Below are positions 18,060-26,221 of a DNA stretch of 64,000 nt, piece after piece. Positions within the stretch are counted from its first letter, which is position 1, and each line of letters opens with the position of its first letter. The stretch lies in NCBI GenBank assembly GCA_964396375.1, contig CAYNEY010000008.1, positions 71,851 to 135,850 of the forward strand, given 5' to 3'. The notes beneath the pieces were generated by a model. That model saw only the letters and a program-made list of their open reading frames with translations, was not told the DNA's origin and made no database searches. The position numbers and the translations under genes are program-made. This stretch comes from FEN-1139 sp964396375 (GTDB lineage Bacteria; Myxococcota_A; Polyangia; Polyangiales; Polyangiaceae).

Positions 18060-20438
18060 ATGATGCGACATCGCTCACTTGCCCTCGGCGGACGACACCC
18101 TCGGCGATTCGGCGCGTGGCTCTCCGGCACCCGACACCTCATCGTGCTCCTCGTCGCCAGTCTGACACTGCTCTTCGCGTGCCGTGCCGAGAAGGCCGGG
18201 CCAAGCCTGCTCGCCAAGCAGAAGCCCTCGCGCGTCCAACAGGTCACCAACCCACAACGCATCACCGACGGGACCCGGGCGCGCAACGGCGACAACTGGA
18301 ACACCCAGCTTACCTCGATCATCGGTGGGCCCCAGGCCTTCATCGAGTGGGATCTCGGCGCGACCAAGGAGCTCCGCGCGGCCTACGTCCAGGGTGACAA
18401 CAACGACGAATACGTGCTCAGCGCCTCTGAGGACGGCACCAACTTCTCCGAGATCTGGGTCGCGCCCCCGAACCGCGCTTCGAGCGGAATGCAGACCCGC
18501 GTCACCCGGAGCCTGCAGACTTCGGCGCGTCACCTGCGCCTGTCGGCACGCGGCGGCGATGGCTCGTTCTCGGTCGCCGAGCTGCAGGTCTTCTCGGATG
18601 CAGCCGGGGTCTCGGAGACGGCCCTCTCCGAGGGCCACGGTCTCCCAACACCCGAGGCGCTGCGCGGCAAGCTGATGCTGCTGGTGCTCGCTTTTGGGGT
18701 ATTTTTGTTCGCGACCTGGCGGTATTCTTCCCGGCTCTGGTCGTGGCTTCCGGCTCTGTTCCCCGTGGCCGTCGGCTACCTGATCTATGACCAGATGCTC
18801 GACAGCTGGCCGCTCGCCATGCGCGAGGTCGCCTTCATGCGCGGCGTAGCCGGTGCCCTCGCCGCCCTGGCACTCTTGCGTGAGTTCGTGTTCCGACGGT
18901 CCTATCCGGCACGGACTGCGAGCGTGCTCTCGACGCTTGGGGTGGCGGCACTCCTCGCCTTTGCCTCGTTCTTCAACATGGGCCACCCCCAGTTCACCGA
19001 CCACAAGGTGAACCAGCCCTCGTTCGTCCACAATTTTGACATGCGGGTCTACTACCCCGTGGCCAAATACTTCAAGGAGCTACGGTACGATGGGCTCTAT
19101 CAGGCCAGCGTGGCTGCCTACGTGGACGACGCGGGCGTATCCATCGACTCCTTGAACCGGGTAGAACTCCGCGATCTGCGCACCCACAAGATGACACGGG
19201 TCGCCCAGGTCAAGCAGCAGATCCTCGACATCTCCAAGCGTTTCTCCCCGGCGCGGTGGGCCACCTTCAAGGAGGACATGCGCTACTTCCGGCAGAACAT
19301 GGGGGTCGGAGACTACCTCGGGAGTATGCGTGACCACGGGGGCAACGCCACCCCAGTCTGGATGGCACTTGGCCATCTGATCTTTGCTGGCACCACCGCC
19401 AACAACGCCACCTTGACTCTGGGCGGGCTGCTCGATCCGCTGCTTTTGTTGGCGGCCTTCGCGGTCATCTGGCGGACCTTCGGGGTGCGCGCTGGTCTGC
19501 TCTCGATGGTGGTCTTCGGAGCCAACGACTTTTACATGTTCGGGTCGAACTGGGCGGGGGCAACGCTGCGCCATGACTGGATGGCGTACCTTGCGTTCGG
19601 CTTGTGCGCGCTCCGCGCCCATCGCTTCGCCCTGGGAGGGGCGTTCTTGGCCATGTCCGCCGCCATCCGAGCCTTCCCGGCCTTTGCCCTTCTGGGCGTT
19701 TTGATACCCTTCGCCTGGTGGGCCTGGGAGCACCGGCAAGCCACCGGCAAATGGCCCAAGATCCCGGATCTGGTGGAGAAGCAGAAGCCGGTGCTGCTCA
19801 CGGTAGCGGGGGCAGCGGCCTGCGCGCTGGTGATGTTCATCGCATCTTCGCTGATCTTGGACTTCGGAGCCTGGACGGAGTGGTTGGCCAAGGTTCGGAT
19901 GCTCGATCGCGATCCCCACGTCAACGAGGTGAGCTTGCGCGCACTGATCGCGGGGGCCAATGACCTCCAAGGGGTGGCGATCGGGCACCGTGCTCCCGTG
20001 TATTGGGCCGTGGCGGCGTTGTTCGTCGGTGGCGTGATCCTCGCGGGACGCAACAAGCCCCTCGACCAGGCCGCGGCCATCGCCACCGTGCTGATCCCGA
20101 TCGTGTTCAATCCCGCCAATTACTACGCACATTTCATCTACGTGCTCCCGATCTTGGCCCTGGAACGCACCCGGTCAGAATCAGCCTCGGGACACCCGCC
20201 GATGAGCGGCTACGACGGCTGGATCTGGGCTATCATGCCGCTGGTGTGCGTGGCGGGCTACTGGACGACGCTCACCAATGATGTCGAGCTCCACTTCCAG
20301 CTTGGCTCGGCACTGGCCATCATCGGGCTCGGCGTGCTGCTCGTGCTCATCTTGTATCGCGACCGGACGCTCTGGCTGCCTCCGACCACCACCACGCGGC
20401 TCTGCTCTCTGCTCAGGCGCCATCCGCGCCGTGACTAG
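18060..20438 (+). CDS. Membrane protein with N-terminal discoidin-like domain and GT-C-like membrane region
   Basis: 792 aa. ATG 18060 follows AGGAAGG by about 10 nt. Residues of about 25-45 are a signal/anchor ending LLFACRAEK, which could be a lipobox-like site. Residues of about 60-185 look like an F5/8 type C (discoidin) beta-sandwich: ITDGTRARNG, FIEWDLGATKELRAAYVQ, YVLSASEDG, then ARHLRLSARGGDG and VAELQVF. The rest has about ten membrane helices with a large loop after the fourth or so (DMRVYYPVAKYFKEL), resembling GT-C glycosyltransferases of the DUF2029/GT87 type. Such a carbohydrate-binding module fused to a transferase suggests a surface polysaccharide role. The 3' end overlaps the next gene by 8 nt. 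Confidence 0.7.
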   Translation: MMRHRSLALGGRHPRRFGAWLSGTRHLIVLLVASLTLLFACRAEKAGPSLLAKQKPSRVQQVTNPQRITDGTRARNGDNWNTQLTSIIGGPQAFIEWDLGATKELRAAYVQGDNNDEYVLSASEDGTNFSEIWVAPPNRASSGMQTRVTRSLQTSARHLRLSARGGDGSFSVAELQVFSDAAGVSETALSEGHGLPTPEALRGKLMLLVLAFGVFLFATWRYSSRLWSWLPALFPVAVGYLIYDQMLDSWPLAMREVAFMRGVAGALAALALLREFVFRRSYPARTASVLSTLGVAALLAFASFFNMGHPQFTDHKVNQPSFVHNFDMRVYYPVAKYFKELRYDGLYQASVAAYVDDAGVSIDSLNRVELRDLRTHKMTRVAQVKQQILDISKRFSPARWATFKEDMRYFRQNMGVGDYLGSMRDHGGNATPVWMALGHLIFAGTTANNATLTLGGLLDPLLLLAAFAVIWRTFGVRAGLLSMVVFGANDFYMFGSNWAGATLRHDWMAYLAFGLCALRAHRFALGGAFLAMSAAIRAFPAFALLGVLIPFAWWAWEHRQATGKWPKIPDLVEKQKPVLLTVAGAAACALVMFIASSLILDFGAWTEWLAKVRMLDRDPHVNEVSLRALIAGANDLQGVAIGHRAPVYWAVAALFVGGVILAGRNKPLDQAAAIATVLIPIVFNPANYYAHFIYVLPILALERTRSESASGHPPMSGYDGWIWAIMPLVCVAGYWTTLTNDVELHFQLGSALAIIGLGVLLVLILYRDRTLWLPPTTTTRLCSLLRRHPRRD

Positions 20439-21981
20439 CCAACAGCTGTTCGCGAGCCCGCTTCGGATCGGGCTCGCTCTCGGTTGGGCGATCGCACTCT
20501 CGACCGCCTGCTCCTCGAGGAGCGTCGAGGAACCGCACCTGAAACGCTCGCCACCGCCTAAGGGTACGGCGAGCGCGGCGAGTTCAGCGACCTCTCGCGG
20601 CCCCGGCGCGGGGTCTTCTCTCCTGTCGAGTGGCTCGCCGAGTCTCGCTGGACAGGTGGGCGTCCTGCCCTCCTCGGCTGCTCACGCGCCGGAGAGCCCA
20701 CCCCCCCAACGCGATCCCGACGGCAACGACGACCCAAACCAGCCGCCATCACAGAAGCTCCCCGAGCGCGGAATCTTCGAACGAGTAGGTCGACCCCCGG
20801 CCTCACTCCGACAGATCTGCGACCTTACCCCCCTCGGAGATGCTCTGTACGCCGCCCACGCCCTCGTGCCGCTCGGGGCCGATGGCGCAACCATCACGCG
20901 CTATCGCCCAGCCGACGAGAAGCGCCCGTTTTCGATCGCCTTCGACTGGAACCGACCGGGGCAACCCACCCAAGGTGGCGGCGCGGGCCAGGGATTCTTG
21001 CGCGTGCGCGCCCTCGATGGTCGTCTGTTCGTGCCCGACGCGGATTCACCCTACGCGGGCTTCGGCTTGATCGACTGGGGTACGGAGAGCTACCTGTTCG
21101 TCTCCTCCGACGAAGGGCGCTTTGCCCCAGCGCATCGCCCCAACTACCGCCCCCCCGGTCGCCCCAGCCCCGACGGCAAGCGGTCTGGCGCAGCGATCCT
21201 GCCGCGCGCCTACCACGTCCTCGACGTGATCCGCTTCCGCGGGATGTGGATCGCCTCCACCGGTTCGGTGCCACCGGGCGAGCGGGCTTGGCGTGGACCC
21301 TCTCCGGGAGCTCTGCACGTCGCTACCCCGGATCTCTCACGCTTCGTTTACGCGGTGCCGTTCCCCTTTCCGTACGACCAACGGGTCTGGCGTCTCACCT
21401 ACCTGGTGCGCCATCGCGATCGGTTGCTGGTAGGCCTGCAAGACTACGACGGAACCTCCCCCTACGACTACCTGATCGTCGATCCTCCGGGCGACGCCAC
21501 GACCCTCGAGCACACCCACCTCCGCCCAGTCCGCGCCCTTCCGGACGGGGGAGCCCAGACCCTGCGCTGGTACACCGATCGAGGTAGCCTGTTTTGGATC
21601 GCGTGGAACCGAGAAGGTGTAGCTCTGCGTGTAACCCGTGACCAAGAACACTGGCAGGTGATCTCGCTCCCCGCCGAAGCCGGGGCACCCACCGATATCC
21701 TGCGGTTTGGACCCGACTTGGTAGTGCTCGCCGAATTCGGCCTTTACAGACTGGATGATGCCTGGCAACCGACGGTGATCGCCACCGTACCCACGAAGAA
21801 GTCGCCCTTCGAACTCCGCGACGGGATGTGCGCCGCGCCGCTCGCAACCTTCCAAGGAGAACTCTACGCCGGCGGACAGCGCGACGGAGCCTTGTATCGG
21901 CTCGTACCCGCACCGGAGGCGCCAACTCCAACCGCACCAGCCGCTTCCATGCTGCCCGAAGACGCCCAAGGGGCGCGTTGA
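20431..21981 (+). CDS. Large hypothetical lipoprotein, possible beta-propeller
   Basis: 516 aa from GTG 20431, inside the end of the upstream gene (8-nt overlap). The N-terminal hydrophobic stretch ends in LSTACSS, a good lipobox. A Ser/Pro/Gly-rich linker covers about 30-115. The rest has many Trp/Tyr/Gly-rich repeats of strand character, such as GFGLIDWGTESYLFVSSD, YHVLDVIRFRGMWIAS, RVWRLTYLVRHRDRLLVGL and LYAGGQRDGALYRL. These resemble kelch/propeller-like blades but no family is certain. The tight overlap with the discoidin/transferase fusion argues that they act together at the cell surface. Confidence 0.65.
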   Translation: MTSQQLFASPLRIGLALGWAIALSTACSSRSVEEPHLKRSPPPKGTASAASSATSRGPGAGSSLLSSGSPSLAGQVGVLPSSAAHAPESPPPQRDPDGNDDPNQPPSQKLPERGIFERVGRPPASLRQICDLTPLGDALYAAHALVPLGADGATITRYRPADEKRPFSIAFDWNRPGQPTQGGGAGQGFLRVRALDGRLFVPDADSPYAGFGLIDWGTESYLFVSSDEGRFAPAHRPNYRPPGRPSPDGKRSGAAILPRAYHVLDVIRFRGMWIASTGSVPPGERAWRGPSPGALHVATPDLSRFVYAVPFPFPYDQRVWRLTYLVRHRDRLLVGLQDYDGTSPYDYLIVDPPGDATTLEHTHLRPVRALPDGGAQTLRWYTDRGSLFWIAWNREGVALRVTRDQEHWQVISLPAEAGAPTDILRFGPDLVVLAEFGLYRLDDAWQPTVIATVPTKKSPFELRDGMCAAPLATFQGELYAGGQRDGALYRLVPAPEAPTPTAPAASMLPEDAQGAR

Positions 21982-21991
21982 CTGGGACGAC

Positions 21992-23098
21992 CTAGCGCGC
22001 GCGTTGAGCCAGAACCTTGCCGAGGGCGACTCGGCGCTTGGCGAGCAGTCGGGTCAGGATCTCGTCAGGGAGTATCACGTCACTGAACGGACCCATCGCT
22101 GCCACCTGCTCCGTGCTCAGCCAGTGCCGGCAAGTCACATCTCCGCCCTGCTCCATCAAGTTGCCCACATCTTCGACATGGGGCAGCCCGAGCGCGTGTC
22201 CCATCTCGTGGGCCACCACATGTTGGAAGTTCACTCCAAAGTCCACGATGTCCGTGTTCCCAACGAAGAGAGTGGGCGTGAAATCAGAATCGATCTCCAG
22301 CATCGTGTTCAAAGATGCCCCAGATTCCTCGGCGCTCACCAGGTTGAGCAGGGTTGGGGACAGCCCCAGCCCCACCACCACCCCATCCATCTCCAGCAAC
22401 TCCACCATACTCGGCGAGATGATCTGATCGATCACGGCGACGTTGACCTTGGGCGCGGCCGGGATGGCGTAGCGATCAAAGAAAGCTCGCGTGGGTTCGA
22501 ACATCACCCGACCGATCGCCTGAACGGCGATCTCTTCCTGCTCTTCGGTCAGCGTCGTGGCATTCGCCGGGATTCCAGCGTCGATCAAGGCTGCATTCAA
22601 CGAGGCCAGATCTCCGTCGATCGCGTAACGGATCGTATCGGCCGTGGCCACGTCATCCGTGTACATGGTGAGCTGGTTCGGGGCGTAGTAGGCTTGGAGG
22701 GCCTGGGTGTGATTCACGGTATCCGCGTCGCTCACGCCCGAGTACCGATACAGGCTGAGCCAGAGTTCGGCGTCGATCACGGGATCGACGCGGGTCGGAT
22801 CGCAGGGTGGCAAGGTATTGTCCGCGTAGCCACGCAGGTAGGCCTCGGTGGCGCAGCTGGTCAGAACCTCGCTCTCACAACTCGCATCGCTGGCGGTCGT
22901 GCAGGACTCTTCGACCACCATCTCACAGGGGTGAGGACCGGTATCCACGGCTCCCCCCTCGCCCGTCTCCGTCCCGACACCGCCTTCGCAGTCACCGAAC
23001 AGCGGATTGCATCCCGAGCCATCGCCGTCGTCCGAACTACATCCGAATCCGATGACCAACGCCACCAACCCAACGGCCCATGCCATCTTCCCACTCAT
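21992..23098 (-). CDS. Secreted metzincin-type zinc metalloprotease lipoprotein
   Basis: 368 aa. A lipoprotein signal ends IGFGC. A Gly/Asp/Cys-rich linker follows. The C-terminal domain has the metzincin zinc site HEMGHALGLPH at 297-307 (His297, His301 and His307 bind zinc; Glu298 is the general base) and a Met-turn candidate Met316 in GNLM, nine residues after the last His, as in matrixins. Four or more Cys in the N-terminal half (ESCTT, ASCES, TSCATE) suggest disulfides. GAGGTGA lies about 5 nt before ATG 23098. It ends 10 nt past the stop of the convergent lipoprotein gene. Probable role: degradation of extracellular protein or surface remodelling. The substrate is unknown. Confidence 0.85.
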   Translation of the reverse strand: MSGKMAWAVGLVALVIGFGCSSDDGDGSGCNPLFGDCEGGVGTETGEGGAVDTGPHPCEMVVEESCTTASDASCESEVLTSCATEAYLRGYADNTLPPCDPTRVDPVIDAELWLSLYRYSGVSDADTVNHTQALQAYYAPNQLTMYTDDVATADTIRYAIDGDLASLNAALIDAGIPANATTLTEEQEEIAVQAIGRVMFEPTRAFFDRYAIPAAPKVNVAVIDQIISPSMVELLEMDGVVVGLGLSPTLLNLVSAEESGASLNTMLEIDSDFTPTLFVGNTDIVDFGVNFQHVVAHEMGHALGLPHVEDVGNLMEQGGDVTCRHWLSTEQVAAMGPFSDVILPDEILTRLLAKRRVALGKVLAQRAR

Positions 23099-23183
23099 GT
23101 TTCACCTCGCTCCGCTGAAATGCTCAAGGTATCCGCTGCTTCTCGGACAAGCTTACCCCTTTACACCCTCTTTGGACAGCACC

Positions 23184-23636
23184 TCATTCTTGTGCCGTCC
23201 GCTCGGACTTTGGCGCGTTGGGGCTGGTCACAGCACCACCCATCTGCCGTCCGGCATCCCGGGCCACAAACACCACTCCCAGCAAGATCGCGGCCACGCC
23301 CACCCACTGACCAACGGTCAGGCGCTCCGCCAGCATCGAACCAGCCACCACCACGATGATCGCAAACCCACTCGCGACCATGATCGGATATGCAGCGCTG
23401 ATCGGCAGCTTCTGGAGAGCATAGGCATAAAAGACCACGTTCAGCCCAAAGCAGAAGAGTCCGAGCAACAGCTGATAGTGCCGAAAGAGCAGCCGTACCA
23501 GGCCAGCCAAGCCACCGTCGAGTATCCCAGCCCCGGCAAGCTCGGCGTCGATCCCCCGCATCCCAAACTTGATGAGCAGGTTCGCTCCCGCATTGAGCAG
23601 CAACGCAATCACCAACGCGAGCATGTACTTCATCAT
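23184..23636 (-). CDS. EamA/SMR-type small membrane transporter
   Basis: 150 aa, four strongly hydrophobic helices (LALVIALLLNAGANLLIKFGM, LLLGLFCFGLNVVFYAYAL, PISAAYPIMVASGFAIIVV, VGVAAILLGVVFV). The LP-ISAAYPI motif is typical of the small multidrug resistance / ArnE-like branch of the drug-metabolite transporter superfamily. Proteins of this type export small cations or flip lipid-linked sugars; which one applies here cannot be told. Start: two ATG codons are adjacent (23636 and 23633). It begins 8 nt after the glycogen synthase stop on the same strand, so the two are probably cotranscribed. Its C-terminal tail is polar and Ser/Pro-rich. Confidence 0.8.
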   Translation of the reverse strand: MMKYMLALVIALLLNAGANLLIKFGMRGIDAELAGAGILDGGLAGLVRLLFRHYQLLLGLFCFGLNVVFYAYALQKLPISAAYPIMVASGFAIIVVVAGSMLAERLTVGQWVGVAAILLGVVFVARDAGRQMGGAVTSPNAPKSERTAQE

Positions 23637-23643
23637 GGCGGGT

Positions 23644-25116
23644 CTACTTGTTGCGCACAAAATCGTAGATGTTGACGTAGTGGTGCCCGGGATAATTCCA
23701 CGAGTAGTCGTAGCGCATCCCCTGTTGCATCAGGGCTCGCCACTCCGAAGGATAATCGTACCAGAGACCGATGGCGCGGTTCATGGCCCCCATGATGGCG
23801 TCGTAGTTCGGCTCTCCGAACACGTAACCATTGCGGTCCCATCCGGGTCGATCGGAGAAATCGCGATCGTGCACGGTGTCCGCGAGTCCGCCAACGGCCC
23901 GCACGACCGGCACCGCACCGTAGCGCAACCCGATCATCTGCGTGAGACCACACGGTTCGTAGAGGCTGGGCACCACCATCATGTCACTGCCAGCGTAAAT
24001 CAGATGTGAGAGTTCCTCATCGAACCGGAGTTCCAGGTGGCAATCGGGGTTGTCGTTGAGATGCTGCTTCAGGTGCCAGAAGTGAGCCCCGATGTCGGCA
24101 TTGGGGCTTTCGCCCAGCAGCACGAACTGCGCGCCGTTGCTGAGCGCGTGAAACATCGCGTGGCGAATCAGATCGACACCCTTCTGCGAATCGAGCCGCC
24201 CCACGTAGGAGATGATCGGACGAAACCCGTCGCGGAGCCACAGGCGGTTGCGCAAGGCTGCCTTGTTTCCGTACTTGGCTTCGGGCTGATGAACATCGTA
24301 GTGACAGGGGATGTATGGGTCGATCTGGGGATTCCAGACGTCGTAGTCTAGCCCGTTCAACACTCCACCGAACTTGTCTTGATGGCAGTACAGAGTATGC
24401 CCCAGACCAAACCCCTGTTCGGTGAAGCGCGCCTCCCAGGCGTGCTTGGGTGACACGGTGGTCACGAAGTTCGAGTAGAGGATCGCACCCTTGGTGAGGT
24501 TCAGCGCAAACGGGTTGAAATCATCGCGCATCCGCTCCAAAGCAAAGTAGTAGTCGGGCCGCCCGAGACCCGTGGCTCTCAAGAGTTCCTCACCCATGCT
24601 GCCCTGGTGCTTGAAATTGTGAATGGTGTGAACGACGCGCTGGGTGTGCATGCCTGCCGCGGCGTACATCTCGTAGAGCAACACCGGAACCAGCGCGGTC
24701 TGCCAGTCGTGGGTGTGGATCACATCCGGACGTTTGCCAGACTTCAGCAAGAACTCCATGGCCGCCTTGCTGAAGAAGGCGAACCGCATGGCATCGTCCC
24801 ATTCCCCATAGAACCGCCGCCGATTGAAGAAGCTGTCGTGGCTGTCGGGATCGATGAAGAAGCACTTCCTCCCGTGCACGAAGCCGAACCAGACGGTGGT
24901 GCGGATTGCCCCGCCGTACCAGGGAACCCACAGATCCTGAAAGACCGGGTGCAAATCCCAGATATGGTCGTAGCGTAGGCAGTCGTACTTCGGCAAAATG
25001 ATCTCGACGGCGTGCCCACGCAGGGCAATCTCTCGGGACAATCCCGAGACCACGTCCGCCAACCCACCAACCTTGGCCACCGGGCTGCATTCCGGCGCGA
25101 TCATCACCACGTACAT
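23644..25116 (-). CDS. glgA: Glycogen synthase (ADP-glucose)
   Basis: 490 aa, slightly longer than the E. coli enzyme. GT5-family, GT-B fold: transfers glucose from ADP-glucose to the end of a growing glycogen chain. The ADP-glucose-binding motif KVGGLADVV is at 15-23. HTHDWQTALVP is in the first domain; SYVGRLDSQKGVDL opens the second. VVPSLYEPCGLTQMIGLRYG carries the catalytic-domain Glu. GGGAG lies about 7 nt before ATG 25116. The only other glycogen gene expected nearby (glgB, glgC, glgP) is absent. Its partner in the operon is the small transporter downstream. Confidence 0.94.
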   Translation of the reverse strand: MYVVMIAPECSPVAKVGGLADVVSGLSREIALRGHAVEIILPKYDCLRYDHIWDLHPVFQDLWVPWYGGAIRTTVWFGFVHGRKCFFIDPDSHDSFFNRRRFYGEWDDAMRFAFFSKAAMEFLLKSGKRPDVIHTHDWQTALVPVLLYEMYAAAGMHTQRVVHTIHNFKHQGSMGEELLRATGLGRPDYYFALERMRDDFNPFALNLTKGAILYSNFVTTVSPKHAWEARFTEQGFGLGHTLYCHQDKFGGVLNGLDYDVWNPQIDPYIPCHYDVHQPEAKYGNKAALRNRLWLRDGFRPIISYVGRLDSQKGVDLIRHAMFHALSNGAQFVLLGESPNADIGAHFWHLKQHLNDNPDCHLELRFDEELSHLIYAGSDMMVVPSLYEPCGLTQMIGLRYGAVPVVRAVGGLADTVHDRDFSDRPGWDRNGYVFGEPNYDAIMGAMNRAIGLWYDYPSEWRALMQQGMRYDYSWNYPGHHYVNIYDFVRNK

Positions 25117-25176
25117 CGTTGATTCTCCCGTGTCGTCGTGTTTGCGTGCTCCAACTTCTCCCCCCTGCCTCCCTAC

Positions 25177-26067
25177 TCAGCTGGTCTTCAGCAAGGGGAA
25201 CCCCAAGGCCTCCCGTTGGGCCAGATAGGCAGCGGCGACCGCGCGCGCCAGGGTGCGGACCCGAAGGATGAAGCGCTGTCGCTCGGTGACCCCAATCGCT
25301 CCACGGGCATCGAGGACGTTGAAGGCGTGAGCCGCCTTGACCACGAAGTCGTAGGCGGGAAGCACCAGCTTCTGGGTTGGGTCTTCACTCCGACCGAGCA
25401 GCCTCCCGGCCTCGGCCTCGGCGTGATCGAAGGCCGCGAAGTGCTGGGCGATCTGGGCCTCTTCGAAGTTGTAGGTGGACCACTCCCACTCCGCTCGTCG
25501 ATACAGATCTCCGTAGCTGGTGGTGGCGTTGTACCTGAGGTCGTAAACGTTGTCGACGTCCTGCAGGTACATGGCGATACGCTCGAGTCCATAGGTGAGC
25601 TCGCCAGACACAGGACGACAATCGAAGCCGCCCACTTGCTGGAAGTAGGTGAACTGGGAAATCTCGAGTCCATCCAACCACACCTGCCAACCGAGACCCC
25701 ATGCACCAAGAGTCGGACTCTCCCAGTCATCTTCGATGAACCGCACATCGTGCTCGAGAGGCTTGGTCCCGAGCGCCTCCAACGACTCCAAGTACTGATC
25801 CTGGATGTCGACCGGATTTGGCTTCAAGATCACCTGGAACTGGTGGAATTGTTGGAGCCGATTCGGGTTGTCGCCGTAGCGTCCGTCCGTTGGGCGACGC
25901 GAGGGCTCGACATAGGCCACGCTGAACGGCTCTGGGCCAAGCGCTCTGAGGAAGGTCGCCGGGTTGTAGGTGCCCGCGCCAACCTCGGAGTTGTAGGGTT
26001 GAACGATCAGACAACCACGCTCAGCCCAGAAATTCTGGAGGGTGAGGATCAGATCTTGGAAGTACAT
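25177..26067 (-). CDS. glyQ: Glycyl-tRNA synthetase alpha subunit
   Basis: 296 aa, the normal length. Catalytic subunit of the bacterial alpha2beta2 glycyl-tRNA synthetase. Family signatures: FQDLILTLQNFWAERGC at the N-terminus, YNSEVGAGTYNPATFLRALGP, YVEPSRRPTDGRYG (class II motif 2 region), HQFQVILKPNP and GLERIAMYLQ (motif 3). The beta subunit gene, usually next to it, is not in the window: the stretch downstream is glycogen synthase, and nothing upstream on the same strand resembles GlyS. No strong Shine-Dalgarno precedes ATG 26067. A 26124-26156 inverted repeat lies in its leader. Confidence 0.95.
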   Translation of the reverse strand: MYFQDLILTLQNFWAERGCLIVQPYNSEVGAGTYNPATFLRALGPEPFSVAYVEPSRRPTDGRYGDNPNRLQQFHQFQVILKPNPVDIQDQYLESLEALGTKPLEHDVRFIEDDWESPTLGAWGLGWQVWLDGLEISQFTYFQQVGGFDCRPVSGELTYGLERIAMYLQDVDNVYDLRYNATTSYGDLYRRAEWEWSTYNFEEAQIAQHFAAFDHAEAEAGRLLGRSEDPTQKLVLPAYDFVVKAAHAFNVLDARGAIGVTERQRFILRVRTLARAVAAAYLAQREALGFPLLKTS

Positions 26068-26123
26068 GGCAAGGAGTGCCCCCTCGAGACCAAGGGCCGA
26101 GGACGCCGGCCGACACTACCAGG

Positions 26124-26156
26124 TTTTTTGCCGAAGCGGCCCGTTCGGCCACAAAA
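26124..26156. repeat. Imperfect inverted repeat in the glyQ leader
   Basis: The six-base arms GCCGAA (26130-26135) and TTCGGC (26144-26149) close an 8-nt GC loop. They are flanked by TTTTTT on one side and AAAA on the other, which can pair to extend the stem. On the minus strand, the direction of glyQ, no T run follows, so it is not a classic terminator. It may be an attenuation or mRNA-stability element. Confidence 0.35.
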
Positions 26157-26221
26157 GGAGTGCGGTCACCCGGTCGGCCACGCCTTTGGTTGGCCTCGAA
26201 CGGCTTGCCAGTCCGACCTTG

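Noticed and set aside
22004..23359. 451-codon open frame on the plus strand across the metalloprotease gene
   Set aside because: The minus strand encodes an intact zinc site with lipobox and ribosome-binding site; the plus frame has no motif.
26157..26177. Sequence on the minus strand resembling part of a T-box antiterminator before glyQ
   Set aside because: GGGTGACCGC lacks two bases of the T-box core. No specifier loop or stem I is evident, and no intrinsic terminator follows. T-boxes are rare outside Firmicutes.
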